From Salvelinus alpinus (lineage: Eukaryota > Chordata > Actinopteri > Salmoniformes > Salmonidae): a DNA stretch of 64,000 nucleotides. Where the stretch lies: assembly GCF_045679555.1 (NCBI RefSeq), contig NC_092115.1, positions 33,111,596-33,175,595 of the forward strand. Direction: 5' to 3'. Shown in pieces: positions 15,880-28,740 of the stretch; positions within the stretch are counted from its first letter, which is position 1, and every line of letters begins with the position of its first letter. A program made the position numbers and the translations under genes. The notes under the pieces were generated by a model, which worked only from the letters and a program-made list of their open reading frames with translations, searched no databases and was not told where the DNA came from.

Positions 15880-18800
15880 TTCAGAGATCTACTGAAATAA
15901 AAGCTTCTCCCAAGTGGGTGTGACACCTACTCCCATTGCCTGCTGCACTGCTGCTTGGATTCCACCTGGCGATCTGTTCACCGTCTGCCCTGCTTGTCTC
16001 CCCCTGTCTGGTACAGGTACCCCCACCACACTCCCTCCTCTCTCCCAAGCACACAGGCACTGTTGGGGCGAGTGACTCTGAACTTACAATTGCTAGCCCC
16101 AAGTCGTTATATTTTTTTTCTTGTGCATTTTGCCTCATGATTCCTGCATGCTTTGTTGACTATGACCTTTCTTGTTTACCCAACCCGTGGGACAGACTGT
16201 TTGTTCCCACACTCGGGATTCTGATTCTCTATTGGTTACACTGACTTTTGGCCTCCCATCCTATTCTAACCACCTCTCGCCGGCATGTTACCGGATGAAA
16301 TTGCTGTATAATAATATGATCTTGTTGCCATCTAATGCACATTCAAATGTTATAAATCAACACAGCAGAGCTCTCCCTGTCCTCTGCCGTGCCTTGATTG
16401 TATTACTGTTGATATCTGGAAATGTGCATGTACACCCTGGCCCATCTACTGCTGCTAGCCCCAATTCTGACTTGTGCTCCGATATCGGTTTCACGGATTT
16501 CTGCTCTCGTAAAAGCCTGGGTTTTCTGCACGTTAACACGAGAAGCTTATTATCTAAAATGGATCAATTGAACGTGTGGGTTCACAGCTCCAATCCAGAT
16601 TAGTTGGTCATTATTGAGACATGGTTAAGAAAGAGTGTTTTGAATACTGATGTTAACCTTTCTGGTTATAACCTTTTTCGGCAAGACAGATCTTCCAAAG
16701 GTGGGAAGGTGGCAATCTTTTCCAAGGATCACCTTCAGTGCTCGGTTGTCTCCACCAAGTCTGTCCCCAAACAATTTGATTTGCTGGTTTTAAGAATTAA
16801 ACTTTCAAATAGCTCTTTGTTGACTGTTGCTGGGTGTTATTGTCCTCCATCAGCACCGGCCTGTACCCTACCTGCCCTAAGCTCTCTCCTGGCCCCTTAC
16901 ACTAAGTCTGAATTTGTCCTGCTAGGTGACCTAAACTGGGACATGCTTAAACCAACTGCTTAAACCAACCTAAAGCAATGTGACTCCCTAAATCTTTCTC
17001 AGATTATTACCAATCCCACAAGGTATGACTCCAAATACCCAGAAAAGGCTACTCCTCCTCGATGTTATCCTCACAAATAATCCTGGTAGGAATCAGTCTG
17101 GTGTTTTCTGTAATGATCTTAGTGATCACTTTTTTCCATCCTGTGTTTGTAATGGCTGCTCAGTGAAACAACCTGTCCTGATTTGTCATAGACACTTGCT
17201 AAAAAACTTTAATGAGCAAGCCTTCCTTCATGACCTGGCCTCTGAATTGGTATAGAATCAGCTTGATCCCCCTCTGTCAAAGACACTTGGACCTTTTTTT
17301 TTTTTTTTCAGTGATATTGTTAACAAACACGCCCCCATAAATAAAATGAGAATTTTAAAAAGCAGGTTAAGCACCTGGTTCGACTGTGATCTTGCAGAGT
17401 TACTCCACCTCAATAATTGCATTTGGCGAAAGGCTCGGCACACGCATACTCAGGCTGATTAGCTCTCGTTCGGTCAAATGAGAAACAAGTACTCTGGCTA
17501 TCTGGAAGGCCAAAGTTAGTTACTTTAAGGAGCAGTTCTCTCTCTGTGGGTCTAACCCCAAGAAGTTCTGGAAAATGGTTAAAGACCTGGAGAAAACCCT
17601 CCTCCTCACAGCTGCCCATGTCCCTTAAAGTTGATGTGGTTGTTACTGACAAGAAGCACATGGCTGAGATTTTTAAATCACCACTTCATTAAGTCAGGAT
17701 TCCTATTGACTCAGCCATGCCTCCTTGCCCGTCCAACATTTCCTCATCTCCCACCCCTTCTAATGCCACTAGCCCCGATGCTCCTCCCTCTTTTTCCTCT
17801 GCCCCGCTACAAAGTTTCTCCCTGCAGGCAGACACTGAGTCCGAGGCGCTAAAGGAGCTCCTTAAACTTGACCCCCCAAAAACATCTAGGTCAGATGGTT
17901 TAGACCCTTTCTTCTTTAAGGTGCTGCCCCTATAAATCGCCAAGCCTGTCTCTCCGGGGAGGTTCCCATTGTTTGGAAGGCAGCCACGGTTTGTCCTTTA
18001 TTTAAAAAGGGAGAGATCAAGCTGATCCTAACTATTAAAAGGCCTATTTCTATTTAGCCTTTTTTATCAAAAGTGTTGGAAAAACGTGTCAATAATCAAC
18101 TGACTGGCTTTCTTGACGTCTATAGTATTCTCTCTGGTACGCAATCTGGTCTCCGCTCAGGTTATGGATGTGTCACTGCAACCTTAAAAAGGTCCTTAAT
18201 GATGTCACCATTGCCCTTGATTCTAAGCAATGTTGTGCTGCTATTTTTATTGACTTGGCCAAAGCTTTTGATACGGTAGACCATTCCATTCTTGTGGGCC
18301 GGATAAGGAGTATTGGTGTCGGAGGGGTCTTTGGCCTGGTTTGCTAACTACCTCTCTCAAAGAGTGCAGTGTATAAAGTCAGAACATCTGCTGTCTCAGC
18401 CACTGCCTGTCACCAAGGGTGCACCCCAAGGCTCGAACGTACGCACCACGCTCCTCTCAATTTACATCAACAACATAGCACAGGCAGTAGGAAGCTCTCT
18501 CATCCATTTATATGCAGAGGATACAGTCTTATACTCAGCTGGCCCCTCCCCGTATTTTGTGTTAAACGCTCTACAATAAAGCTTTCTTAGGGTGTCCAAC
18601 AAGATTTCTCTACCCTTAACCTTGTTCTGAACACCTCCAAAACAAAGGTCATGTGGTTTGGTAAGAAGAATGCCCCTCTCCCCACAGGTGTGATTACTAC
18701 CTCTGAGGGTTTAGAGCTTGAGGTAGTCACCTCATACAAGTACTTGAGAGTATGGCTAGACGGTACACTGTCCTCACAGCACATATCAAAGCCGCAGGCT

Positions 18801-19620
18801 ACAGTTAAATCTAGAATTGGTTTCCTCTAACGTAATCGGTCCTCTTTCACCCCAGCAACCAAAATAACCCTGATTCACATGACCATCCTACCCATGCCAG
18901 ATTACGGAGACGTAATTTATAGATCAGCAGGTAAGGGTGCTCTCGAGCGGCTAGATGTTCTTTACCATTCGGCCATCAGATTTGCCACCAATGCTCCTTA
19001 TACGACACATCAATGCACTCTATACACCTCTGTAAACTGGTCATCTCTGTATACCTGTCGCAAGACCCACTGGTTGACGCTTATTTATAAAACCCTCTTA
19101 GGCCTCACTCCCCCCTATCTGAGATATCTACTGCAGCCCTCATCCTTCACATACAACACCCGTTCTGCCAGTGACATTATGTTAAAGGTCCCCAAAGCAC
19201 ACACATCCCTGGGTCGCTTGTCTTTTCAGTTTGCTGCTGCTAGCGACTGGAACGAGCTGCAACAAAACACTCAAACTGGACAGTTTAATCTCAATCTCTT
19301 CATTCAAAGACTCAATCATGGAACACTCTTACTGACAGTTGTGGCTGCTTTACGTGATGTATTGTTGTCACTACCTTCTTGTGCGGTTGTCTGTGCCCAA
19401 TAATGTTTGTACCTTGATTTGTGCTGCTGCCATGTGTTGTCGTCTTAGGTCTCTCTTTATGTAGTGTTGTCTCTCTTGTCATGTGTGTTTTGTCCTATAT
19501 TTTTATTAAAATGTATTTTTAACCCAACCCCCGTCCCCACAGGAGGACTTTCGCCTTTTGATAGGCCATCATTGTAAATAAGAATTAACTGACTTGCCTA
19601 GTAAAATAAAATGATAAATA
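15880..19620 (+). mobile_element. degenerate LINE with endonuclease and reverse transcriptase remnants
   Basis: Frame fragments in order are those of an APE-type non-LTR element. An endonuclease starts near 16515 (LGFLHVNTRSLLSKMDQLNV, LVIIETWLRKSVLN, VLLGDLNWDMLK), followed by RT pieces near 18240 (FIDLAKAFDTVDHSILVGRI) and 18480-18580 (altered YAEDTVLYS in place of YADD). The C-terminal domain is open at 18879-19403 (LPMPDYGDVIYRSA, GRLSFQFAAASDWNELQQ). Many stops and shifts break it. The 3' tail ends ttgcctagtaaaataaaatgataaata, the salmonid LINE tail. The exact 5' end is uncertain. It lies between the pcmtd1 ATG and the candidate distal 5' exon. Confidence 0.82.
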
Positions 19621-20937
19621 AAATGAATTAGAAGCCCATGCCTTGCTTTACTAGCTTATACAATGACATTAGGGAAAATATTTTTCATCAGCTGTCCAGC
19701 CAAAACAATAATTTTAACAGTCTAGATTAAAATAAAGTGCGGCATATCATCAGGTAACAATACCCTTTCTTTTTTAAAGTGCCTAAATATCTTTTCATCT
19801 ACTGTACTTTGCTTATACATACTGTACTTTGTTTATGCATACATGTGCATTGATGTGTGTATTATAGATGATGCCAAAGGAAATACAGTACCATGTTTGA
19901 CAGATTTTTTTGTGTGTTTCAAAACTCTATTTGAGTGGTCCACAATGTGTGTGTTAACTGTATTTTGTATTGTCAATTATTGTGGAGTGACACTTAAATA
20001 CGTTTTTCGAACTCTACTACAATTCAGATATCGTCAGTTACGTCCCTTTGGTGCTCAGTCCTTGATATCTAGTGAACTACCTCGTAAGCATATTAAACGT
20101 TAGAGGCAAAATGTATCCAAATTCCTCAAGAGTTCATGCATGTTAACCACAATGAGATATTCATTCATAATACCGGAAAAGTTAAGTATAGTATTTTATG
20201 ATGAAGCATGAAAATCACTGCAGGACAGGTAGCAACTAATAATTGAAGATATAATGCCCATTTCTGAGAGATGCAGCAGAGGAAGAAGACATGTCTTGAA
20301 TTCTCTATCTGCTTTCTCAGCATCTCCACCTGACATATCCCGAGTCAGCTAATAAAGATTACATTCGGAGGTGACATTGTAGAAGTAGCAGCTGGCAGGC
20401 TAGGCCTTGTGGGGAGGTCATTTTCCATTGGCTGTTCGTTCACACACTGGCAAAATAAATAATTGCTTAATTCTCACCAACGTGTGCTAGTACCGTACGG
20501 TGTTACAGAAGCAGATTTTTGTCCTTGCTCTTTAAACCCTCCCTGAAATGCATAGCCATGCAGGGTGCACCACAAAGAGTAAGAGTGGCGCTGCGCTACG
20601 CCACCTTGTGGACTGGCTGCGGCACTAAGTAAAAATCCAGCAGGGCACAAAGTTGTGGACTGTAACAGGTAGAATAAGTTAATAGTCAGCTCTATTAAAA
20701 TACATTTTTATCGGCAAAACTCTAACATTTGCCTACATAACATGACCCAGATTTAATGACAAATCATGATAATTTGACATGGTTAAACAGAATGTGTGCC
20801 TGAGTTGACCTAATGGGCTTATAGTGAAGTCAAGAGAGCCAGTGGCATCATTAGGCCTGGGTTTCAGCCCCAGATGTTTTTTAATTCAGCCTTGAACCTT
20901 TAGATATATAGATATATCATACATATGATAGAGATAT
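19621..20937. other. intergenic or intronic DNA, nothing identified
   Basis: AT-rich DNA without a supported gene or a repeat I can name. The 86-codon frame at 19843-20103 has no recognisable features. Confidence 0.5.
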
Positions 20938-21161
20938 CTCTAAGTATGTGGACATCACTTCAAATGAGTGGATTTGGCTATTTCAGCCACACCGGTTGCT
21001 GACAGGTGTATAAAATAAAGCACACAGCCATGCAAATCTCCATAGACAAACATTGGCAGTAGAATGGCCTTACTGAAGAGCTCAGTGGCTTTCAACATGG
21101 GACCGTTACAGGATGCCACCTTTCCAACAAGTCAGTTTGTCAAATTTCCTCCCTGCTAGTG

Positions 21162-22155
21162 TAGGGCTGGGCGATATGGCCAAAATATCATATCATGGTA
21201 TTTTTCAAATTTGGTCTTAAGTTTTGATTAATAAAAGTTCTACATTTGCTTTATGAGTAGTGCGTGACCCTAGGGTGGCAACACATACATTCTAAACTAT
21301 TTCAATGGGTCTTTCTCCATTCTGATTGTTTTATACTGTTCAATTCAACCTAAAATAATTTCCTGCATTTCCATCAATTTCTGCATTTCCTGCACTCATT
21401 TCAGATCATTTCCACACTGCCACGATATGGGCAAAAATACTAGGACATATTATTTTTAACCAAATGTTGCAATTGCGATTTAGATCAAAACACTTGGGTG
21501 AACTTTTGGAATCATGGAAATAGAATGTTTATTCCGATTCTATACTTAGAATGTAAATAATAGTGGGCACTTTGAATAGTGTTGAACAACGAATGACGAG
21601 TTATTGTGACAGGGTAAGAACCAAAGTGATGTTCAGTGTTTCCTATGGGACCCTATAATCTTTGGCTACATTAACTAGCCAGCTAACTAGTGATTAGCAT
21701 TAGTGGCTAACACGATTTAGCTTAACTTGCTAAGAAAATACAAACTAGCTGTTTGCAGATGTAAGAAACACAAACTAATATTGTAATTATAGAACGCTAG
21801 AACAGATTTATATTAAGATCAAAGTGGAAACAACATCGTTGTCATCAACATTGCTGCATGTGCTGCATTGACCATGCAGACTGAACGGAAGTGTCTCGTG
21901 GTCAAGCAACAACAAATGCGCTCCTTGAGAGACAGGGGGTGGGACTAGGTCTGTGTGGAAAGCAGCATGGAGAGAGAGAGCGGAGAGGGATGAGTCAAGT
22001 AGCGGAGTAAACTATAAAAATGGACGTTACACACGGCGAATAACATTTAACAAATCAAACATTAAAATACCGTTATAGAAGGTAAAGTAAAAACCCAAAC
22101 CGGTCCGTGCATAAATACCGGTATATAGTAAAATACGGTATACCGCCCAGCCCTA
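21162..22155. mobile_element. non-autonomous hAT-like element nested in the Tc1
   Basis: A 994-bp element with terminal inverted repeats TAGGGCTGGGCGATAT on the left and the complement of TAGGGCTGGGCGGTAT on the right. It is bounded by an 8-bp duplication (tgctagtg at 21154-21161, tgctagag at 22156-22163). An 8-bp duplication fits the hAT superfamily. No transposase frame is present. The same family recurs, split, at 25040-29410. Confidence 0.85.
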
Positions 22156-22431
22156 TGCTAGAGCTGCCTTGGTCAACTGTAAGCGTTGTTATTGTGAAGT
22201 GGAAACATCTAGGAGCAACAATGGCTCAGCCACGAAGTGGTAGGCCACACTAGAACACAGAACGGGACCACCGAGTGCTGAAGTGCGTAGCGTGTAAAAT
22301 CGTCTGTCCTCGGTTCCAACACTCAATACAGAGTTCCAAACTGCCTCTGGAAGCAACGTCAGCACAAGAACTGTTCATCTGGAGCTTCATGAAATGGGTG
22401 TCCATGGCCGAGCAGTCGCACACAAGCGTAA

Positions 22432-23116
22432 CATGCTGACTAGACCGGGCGAGCATGTGGACTTTGTTCACCCACACCAGACGCGATCAGGACACGCAGG
22501 TTGAAATATCAAAACGAACTCTGAACCAGCCATATATTTTTATTTTATTTAACTAGGCAAGTCAGTTAAGAACAAATTCTTATTTACAATGACGGCCTAG
22601 GAACAGTGGGTTAACTGCCTTGTTTAGGGGACAGGTCAAAAAGCATTAAACATTTATGGCAATTTAGCTAGCTAACTAGCTTGCCGTTGCTAGCTAATTT
22701 GTCCTGGAGATATAAACATTGGGTTGTTATTTCACCTGAAATGCACAAGGTCCTCTACTCCGACAATTAATCCACAGATAGGAGGGTAAATGTTTGTTTT
22801 CTAGTAATCTCTCATCCTTCAGGCTTATTCTTCTTTGGACTTTATATGGCAGTTGGCAACAACTTTAAAAGGTGTATTACCACAACCGACTGGAGTGTGG
22901 ACCTCAGTTCATCTTTCAAATCACCCACGTGAGTATATGCTCCTAAAAACCAATGAAGAGAAGGGAGAAGCAGGCCTTGCAGAACCAAGATCTATTTTAG
23001 CGCCTGGCTACTCAGATGCTTGTTGACACGTGCGAGCAGTGTGGGTGCAATGATTTAATAACATGTATGTGTAAAAAAAAAAAAATGCAACACACGAAAG
23101 TGGTGTGGTCAGCATG
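22432..23116. mobile_element. non-autonomous element with TAA target duplication nested in the Tc1
   Basis: Ends CATGCTGACTAGACC and the inverted GGTCAGCATG are flanked by TAA on both sides (22429-22431 and 23117-23119). It interrupts the Tc1 where cacaagc should run straight into gatcacc. A 3-bp T(A/T)A duplication fits PIF/Harbinger-like elements, but the class is inference because no transposase is encoded. A LINE tail fragment lies inside it at 22535-22624. Confidence 0.7.
22535..22624 (-). repeat. LINE 3'-tail fragment inside the nested element
   Basis: The stretch ttatttaactaggcaagtca followed by gttaagaacaaattcttatt and the cggcctaggaacagtgggtt region is the common salmonid LINE tail, here in reverse. 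It gives a third level of nesting: tail in TAA-element in Tc1. Confidence 0.75.
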
Positions 23117-23841
23117 TAAGATCACCATGTGCAATACCAAGCTTCAGCTGGAGAGTTGTAAAGCCATTGTACTCCAGAGCAGTGGAAACGCGTTCTCTGG
23201 AGTGATGAATCACGCTTCACCTGCTGGTAGTCTGACAGACGAATCTGGGTTTGGCGGATGCCAGGAGAACACTACCTGCCCCATTGCATAGTGCCAACTG
23301 TAAAGTTTGGTGGAGAAGGAATACTGGTCTGGGGCTGTTTTTCATGGTTCGGGCTAGGCCCCTTAGTTCCAGTGAAGGGAAATCTTAATGCTACAGCATA
23401 CAATTACATTCTAGACGATTTTATGCTTCCAACTTTGTGACAAGAGCTTGGAGAAGGCCTTTTCCTGTTTCAGCATGACAATGTCCCTGTGAGCAAAGCA
23501 AGGTCCATACAGAAATGGTTTGGTGAGATTGGTGTGGAAGAACTTGACTGGCCTGCACAGAGCCCTGACCTCAACCCCATCGAATACCTTTGGGATAAAT
23601 TGGAATGCCAAACGGCTAGCCAGACCTAATCACCCAACATCAGTGCCCAACCTCACTAATGCTCTTGTGGCTGAATGGAAGCAAGTCCCCCAAGCAACAT
23701 TCCAACATCTAGTGGAAAGCCTTCCCAGAAGAGTGCAGGCTGTTATAGCAGCAAAGGGGGACCAACTCCATATGAATGCCCATGATTTTGGAATGAGATG
23801 TTCTATGAGCAGGTGTCCACATGCACTACATGACCAAAAGT

Positions 23842-24786
23842 ATCTTCTGACAGTGCCACTGTGCCCCCCTGTGGACTGAAGCTGAACTTTACCATACACA
23901 CACACACAATATTTAACCCAGTTTAAAATTAGCTATGTTGAGGTGGTAGAACTGACAAAATTAAATGAATCATAACCTATTCCATTCTACAGGTAAACAT
24001 GCTTGGCTCATGTCTGATATTTTTTTGACATAGGCTATGTAACTACTTGAGTGTTTATTTTTATTACTCTTTATTCACTTACATGTTCTATTGTTTTGCA
24101 TTGTTGAGAGGTTAACCTGCAAGTAAACATTTCACTGCACTATATACTCCATGTATATATAACAAATACACGTTGAACTTAGAAGGGAAGGGGGAGGGCA
24201 GCCAGAAAGAGAGGGGGGAAGATGGCCAGCTTTGTGGTTAGATTGTAGGAGAACAAAACATTGAAAATGCATAGTCCCTAAGAGGGGCAATCAGCAGGTG
24301 CTACGTCCATTTTTGGACTTATAAATTAATGATATGTACCCATTGATTCTTGAAGAATAGAACTCCTCATGAGCTTAGATGAACACTGTTGCACCCCATC
24401 AGAACCTAAAATATAAGCTTGTTTTACCACAATGTTTGTAAACAAAGTAAATGTAAACAAACACTATATAGCATTTAAAAACACGCTTAAAACTCTAATT
24501 TTTATAGTATGGTTGGTCAGTCCTTGCATCCATAGCTGTCTATAATTTGAAAGAGGTAACATTTCTCCAGCCCCATCCCTCAGCTTTTTACAGAAACAGG
24601 GTCAGGGAGTACGTTTTGTTATTGTTTCAACTGCTGATTGCCACTGTGTCCTCAAAATGTTACGTAATCTAAAAATCTCACATTCATTTAGTCAGTTTTA
24701 CCAGCTAATCATAGAGGTCTTATAACTTATTTCATTCTACATGTAAAAAATGTGCTCATGGCTATATGAATATAAATAGACTAGGG
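23842..24786. other. non-coding DNA, nothing identified
   Basis: No supported gene. It includes a short ACACAC run near 23897 and a sequence like a LINE/Tc1 tail near 24100-24170 that I cannot place firmly. Confidence 0.45.
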
Positions 24787-24960
24787 CAGGGGTATTCAAC
24801 TTCAACCCTACGAGGTCCAGAGCCTGCTGGTTTTCTGTTCTACCTGATCATTAATTAAACACACCTGGTGTCTGAGCTCTAAATCAGTCCCTGATTAGAG
24901 GAGAACAATGAAAATATGCAGCGGAACTAGACTGGGGCCCAGAGTTGAGTTTGAGAGGCC
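24787..24960. repeat. miniature inverted-repeat element
   Basis: Begins caggggtattcaacttcaac and ends agagttgagtttgagaggc, whose inverse resembles the start. The body contains cctgctggttttctgttcta. This is a widespread salmonid short DNA repeat without coding sequence. The flanks ctaggg and ctagggg suggest a target-site duplication. Confidence 0.7.
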
Positions 24961-26534
24961 TAGGGGCTATGTAGCTTCTTGTCGGTCATGTTTGGAATTG
25001 TGTTGCGGACACTTGCATTTTTACAGTTAGAACACACAGTAAGGCTGGGCGATATATGAAGAAAATCGCATATCACGATATTTGATGTTGTATTTTGGGA
25101 TAATAAAAGTTCTAAATATGCTTTATGAGTAGTTCATGACCCTAGGGTAGCAACACAAAGTATATGTGATTTCAATTGGGCTTTCTCCATTTATACTGTT
25201 AAATCTAACCCCACCCCACAAAAATATATTTAAAAAATATATACATAAAAAACTAAAATCTGCATTCATCAATTTATGCACTTTTATTAAAATTGTAACA
25301 CTGTGCCACGCAGCGGGCCCCAAAAAATATAGCCTTAGTTAATTAGTGAACTGTTGGAATCATGGAAATAATGATTATTCTAATTCTAGAGTTGGAATAT
25401 AGCGGGCAGCACCTTGAATACATTGTTGTTTTGACATGACAACGAAGGAATAAACCAGGGAGGAATTATTAACAGGGTAGGAACCAAAGTGTTGGTCAGT
25501 GTTTCCAGGTGACACTAATTAGATGCTACATTACTTTTTAGTTATTTATTTTTACTTAATGTAGCTAGCTAGCCAACATGTTCATACTTCGCCTATTCCT
25601 CTCTGATAAGATACCGTTGCTCAAACATGCGTATCTAGGCCTACACTAGCACTGGTACCAGGCAGAATTAGCTAGCTACGTTTGCTCTGACTCTTAGCAC
25701 ATTTAGCAAGCTAGCCAACTAGCGATTAGCAGCTAACACAAATTATTTTAAATCAAATTTTAATTGTCACATGCGCCAAATAAAAAACAGGTGAAATGCT
25801 TACAAGCCCTTAACCAACAACGCAGTTAAGAAAATACCAACAAAACAAAAAAAGATAAGAATAACAAACAATGAAAGAGCAGCAGTAATCAACAATTACG
25901 GGGCTATATACAGGTGGTACTGGTAGAAAGTCAATGTGCGGGGGCACCGGTGTTGAGGTAATATGTACAGGTAGGTCGAGGTAAAGTGACTATGCATAGA
26001 TTACAAACAGAGAGTAGCAGCAGCGTAAAAGAGGGGGTGGGGGGGCAATGTAAATAGTCTGGGTAGCCATTTGATTAGCTGTTCAGGAGTCTTATAGCTT
26101 GGGGGTAGAGGCTGATAAGAAGCCTTTTGGACCTAGACTTGGCGCTCCATGTCCGCTTGCCGTGTGGTAGCAGAGAGAACAGTCTATGACTAGGGTGGCT
26201 GGAGTCTTTAACAATTTTTAGGGCCTTCCTCTGATACCGCCTGGTATAGAGGTCCTGGATGGCAGGAAGCTTGGCCCCAGTGATGTACCGGGCTGTACGC
26301 ACTACCCTCTGTAGTGCCTTGCGGTCAGAGGACGAGCAATTGCCATACCAGGCAGTGATGCAACCAGTCAGGATGCTCTTGATGGTGCAGCTGTAGAACT
26401 TTGAGGATCTGAGGACCCATGCCAAATCTTTTCCATCTCCTGAGGTGGAATAGGCTTTGTCGTGCCCTCTACACGACTGTCTTGGTGTGTTTGGACCATG
26501 ATAGTTTGTTGGTGATGTGGACGCCAAGGAACTT

Positions 26535-26628
26535 GAAGTTCTTAACTTGCAGCCCTGACGATGAGAATGGGGGCGTTCTTGGAAGTTCTTAACTTACAGC
26601 CCTGACGATGAGAATGGGGGCGTTCTTG
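26535..26628. repeat. 47-bp direct duplication inside the LINE
   Basis: Two adjacent copies (26535-26581 and 26582-26628) begin gaagttcttaactt and contain agccctgacgatgagaatgg. They differ at one base. The duplication is not a multiple of three and so also shifts the RT frame. Confidence 0.92.
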
Positions 26629-28262
26629 GTCCTCCTATTCCTGTAGTCCACAATCATCTCCTTTGTCTTGATCACGTTGAGGGAGAGGTTGTTATCCTGG
26701 CACCACACGGCCCTATAGGCTGTCTCATCGTTGTCGGTGATCAGACATACTACTATTGTGTCGTCGACAAACTTAATGATGGTGTTGGAGTCGTTCCTGG
26801 CCATGCAGTCATGGGTGAACAGAGAGTACAGGAGGGGACAAGGCACGCACCCCTTAGGGGGCCCTGTGTTGAGGATAAGCGTGCAGATGTGTTGTTACCT
26901 CCCCTTACCACCTGGGGACGGTCCGTCAGGAAGTCTAGGATCCAGTTGCAGAGGAAGGTGTTTAGTCCCAGGGTTCTTAGCTTAGTGATGAGCTTAGAGG
27001 GCACTATGGTGTTGAACGCTGAGCTGTCGTCAATGAATAGCATTCTCATATAGGTGGGAATGACAGATGGGAAAGGGCAGTGTAGAGTGCAAAAGAGATT
27101 GCATCATCTGTGGATCTGTTGGGGCGGTATGCAAATTGGAGTGGGTCTAGGGTTTCTAGGATAATGGTTTTGATATGAGCTATGACCAGCCTTTCAAAGC
27201 ACATCATGGCTACAGACGTGAGTGCTATGGGTCGGTGGTCATTTAGGCAGGTTACCTTAGTGTTCTTGGGCACAGGGACTATGGTGGTCTACTTGAAACA
27301 TGTTGGTATTACACACTCAGTCAGGAACAGATTGAAAATGTCAGTGAAGACACTTGCCAGTTGGTCAGTGCATGCTCGCAGTACACGTCCTGGTAATCTG
27401 TCTGGCCATGCGGCCTTGTAAATGTTGACCTCTTTAAAGGTCTTACATCAGCTGCGGAGAGCGTGATCACACAGTTGTCCGGAACAGCTGATACGCTCAT
27501 GCATGTTTCAATGTTACTTGCCTCGAAGCGAGCATAGAAGTTATTTTGCTCGTCTGGTAGGCTCGTGTCACTGGGCAGCTCTCGGCTGTGCTTCCCTTTG
27601 TAGTCAGTAATAGTTTGCAAGCCATGCCACATCCGACGAGCGTCGGATCCGGTGTAGTATGATTCGATCTTAGTCCTGTGTTGACGCTTTGCCTGTTTGA
27701 TGGTTCTTCGGAGGGCATAGTGGGATTTCTCATAAGCTTCTGGGTTAGAGTCCCGCTCCTTGAAAGCGGCAGCTCTACCCTTTAGCTTAGTCCGAATGTT
27801 GCCTGTAATCCATGGCTTCTGGTTGGGGTATGTACGTACAGTCACTGTGGGGACGACGTCCTCGATGCACTTATTGATAAAGTGCACTCCTCAATGCCAT
27901 CGGAAGAATCCCAGAACATATTCCAGTCTGTGCTAGCAATCGCTCATTGAGTGCGGTTTTAGTTTCAGCATCGGTCTGAGGTGGTATGTAGACTGCTACA
28001 AAAAAATACAGATAAACTCTCTAGGTAGATAGTGTGGTCTCCAATTTATCATGAGATACTCTACCTCAGGCGAGCAAAACCTTGAGACTTCCTTATAGAT
28101 ATAGTGCACCAGCTGTTGTTTACATATATGCATAGGCCCCTGCCCCGTGTCTTACCAGAGGCTGCTGTTCTATCCTGCCGATAGAGTGTATAACCCGCCA
28201 GCTGTATGTTCTTAATATTGTCATTCAGCCACGACTCGGTGAAACATAAGACATTACAGTTT

Positions 28263-28740
28263 ATTTTTTTATAAATTTTATCCCCTTTTCTCCCCAATTT
28301 TCGTGGTATCCAATCGCTAGTAATTACTATCTTGTCTCATCGCTACAACTCCCGTACGGGCTCGGGAGAGACGAAGGTCGAAAGCCACGCGTCCTCCGAA
28401 GCACAACCCAACCAAGCCGCACTGCTTCTTAACACAGCGCGCCTCCAACCCGGAAGTCAGCCGCACCAATGTGTCGGAGGAAACACCGTGCACCTGGCCC
28501 CCTTGGTTAGCGCGCACTGCGCCCGGCCCGCCACAGGAGTCGCTGGAGCGCGATGAGACAAGGATATCCCTACCGGCCAAACCCTCCCTAACCCGGACGA
28601 CGCAAGCCCAATTGTGCGTCGCCCCACGGACCTCCCGGTCGCGGCCGGCTGCGACAGAGCCTGGGCGCGAACCCAGAGACTCTGGTGGCGCAGCTAGCAC
28701 TGCGATGCAGTGCCCTAGACCACTGCGCCACCCGGGAGGC
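28263..28740 (-). mobile_element. tRNA-derived SINE inserted in the LINE
   Basis: A 478-bp GC-rich element flanked by 14-bp duplications agacattacagttt (28249-28262 and 28741-28754). Read on the - strand it opens with a tRNA-like head: A box near GTGGCGCAGTGG and B box GGTTCGCGCCC. It ends in an A/T-rich tail (the T-run near 28263 on +). The long frames across it on both strands are composition artefacts. Confidence 0.9.

Larger units (their letters stand above)
20938..23841 (+). mobile_element. old Tc1/mariner copy carrying two nested insertions
   Basis: Homology to a salmonid Tc1 family is continuous in three blocks: about 20938-21161, 22156-22431 and 23117-23841. The left end has gtatgtggaca, the leader has aatggccttactgaagagctc, the middle has gatgaatcacgcttcacc, and the right end has gcactacatgaccaaaag. 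The transposase is riddled with stops. The gaps between blocks are exactly the two insertions annotated separately, each with its own target-site duplication. Confidence 0.85.
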
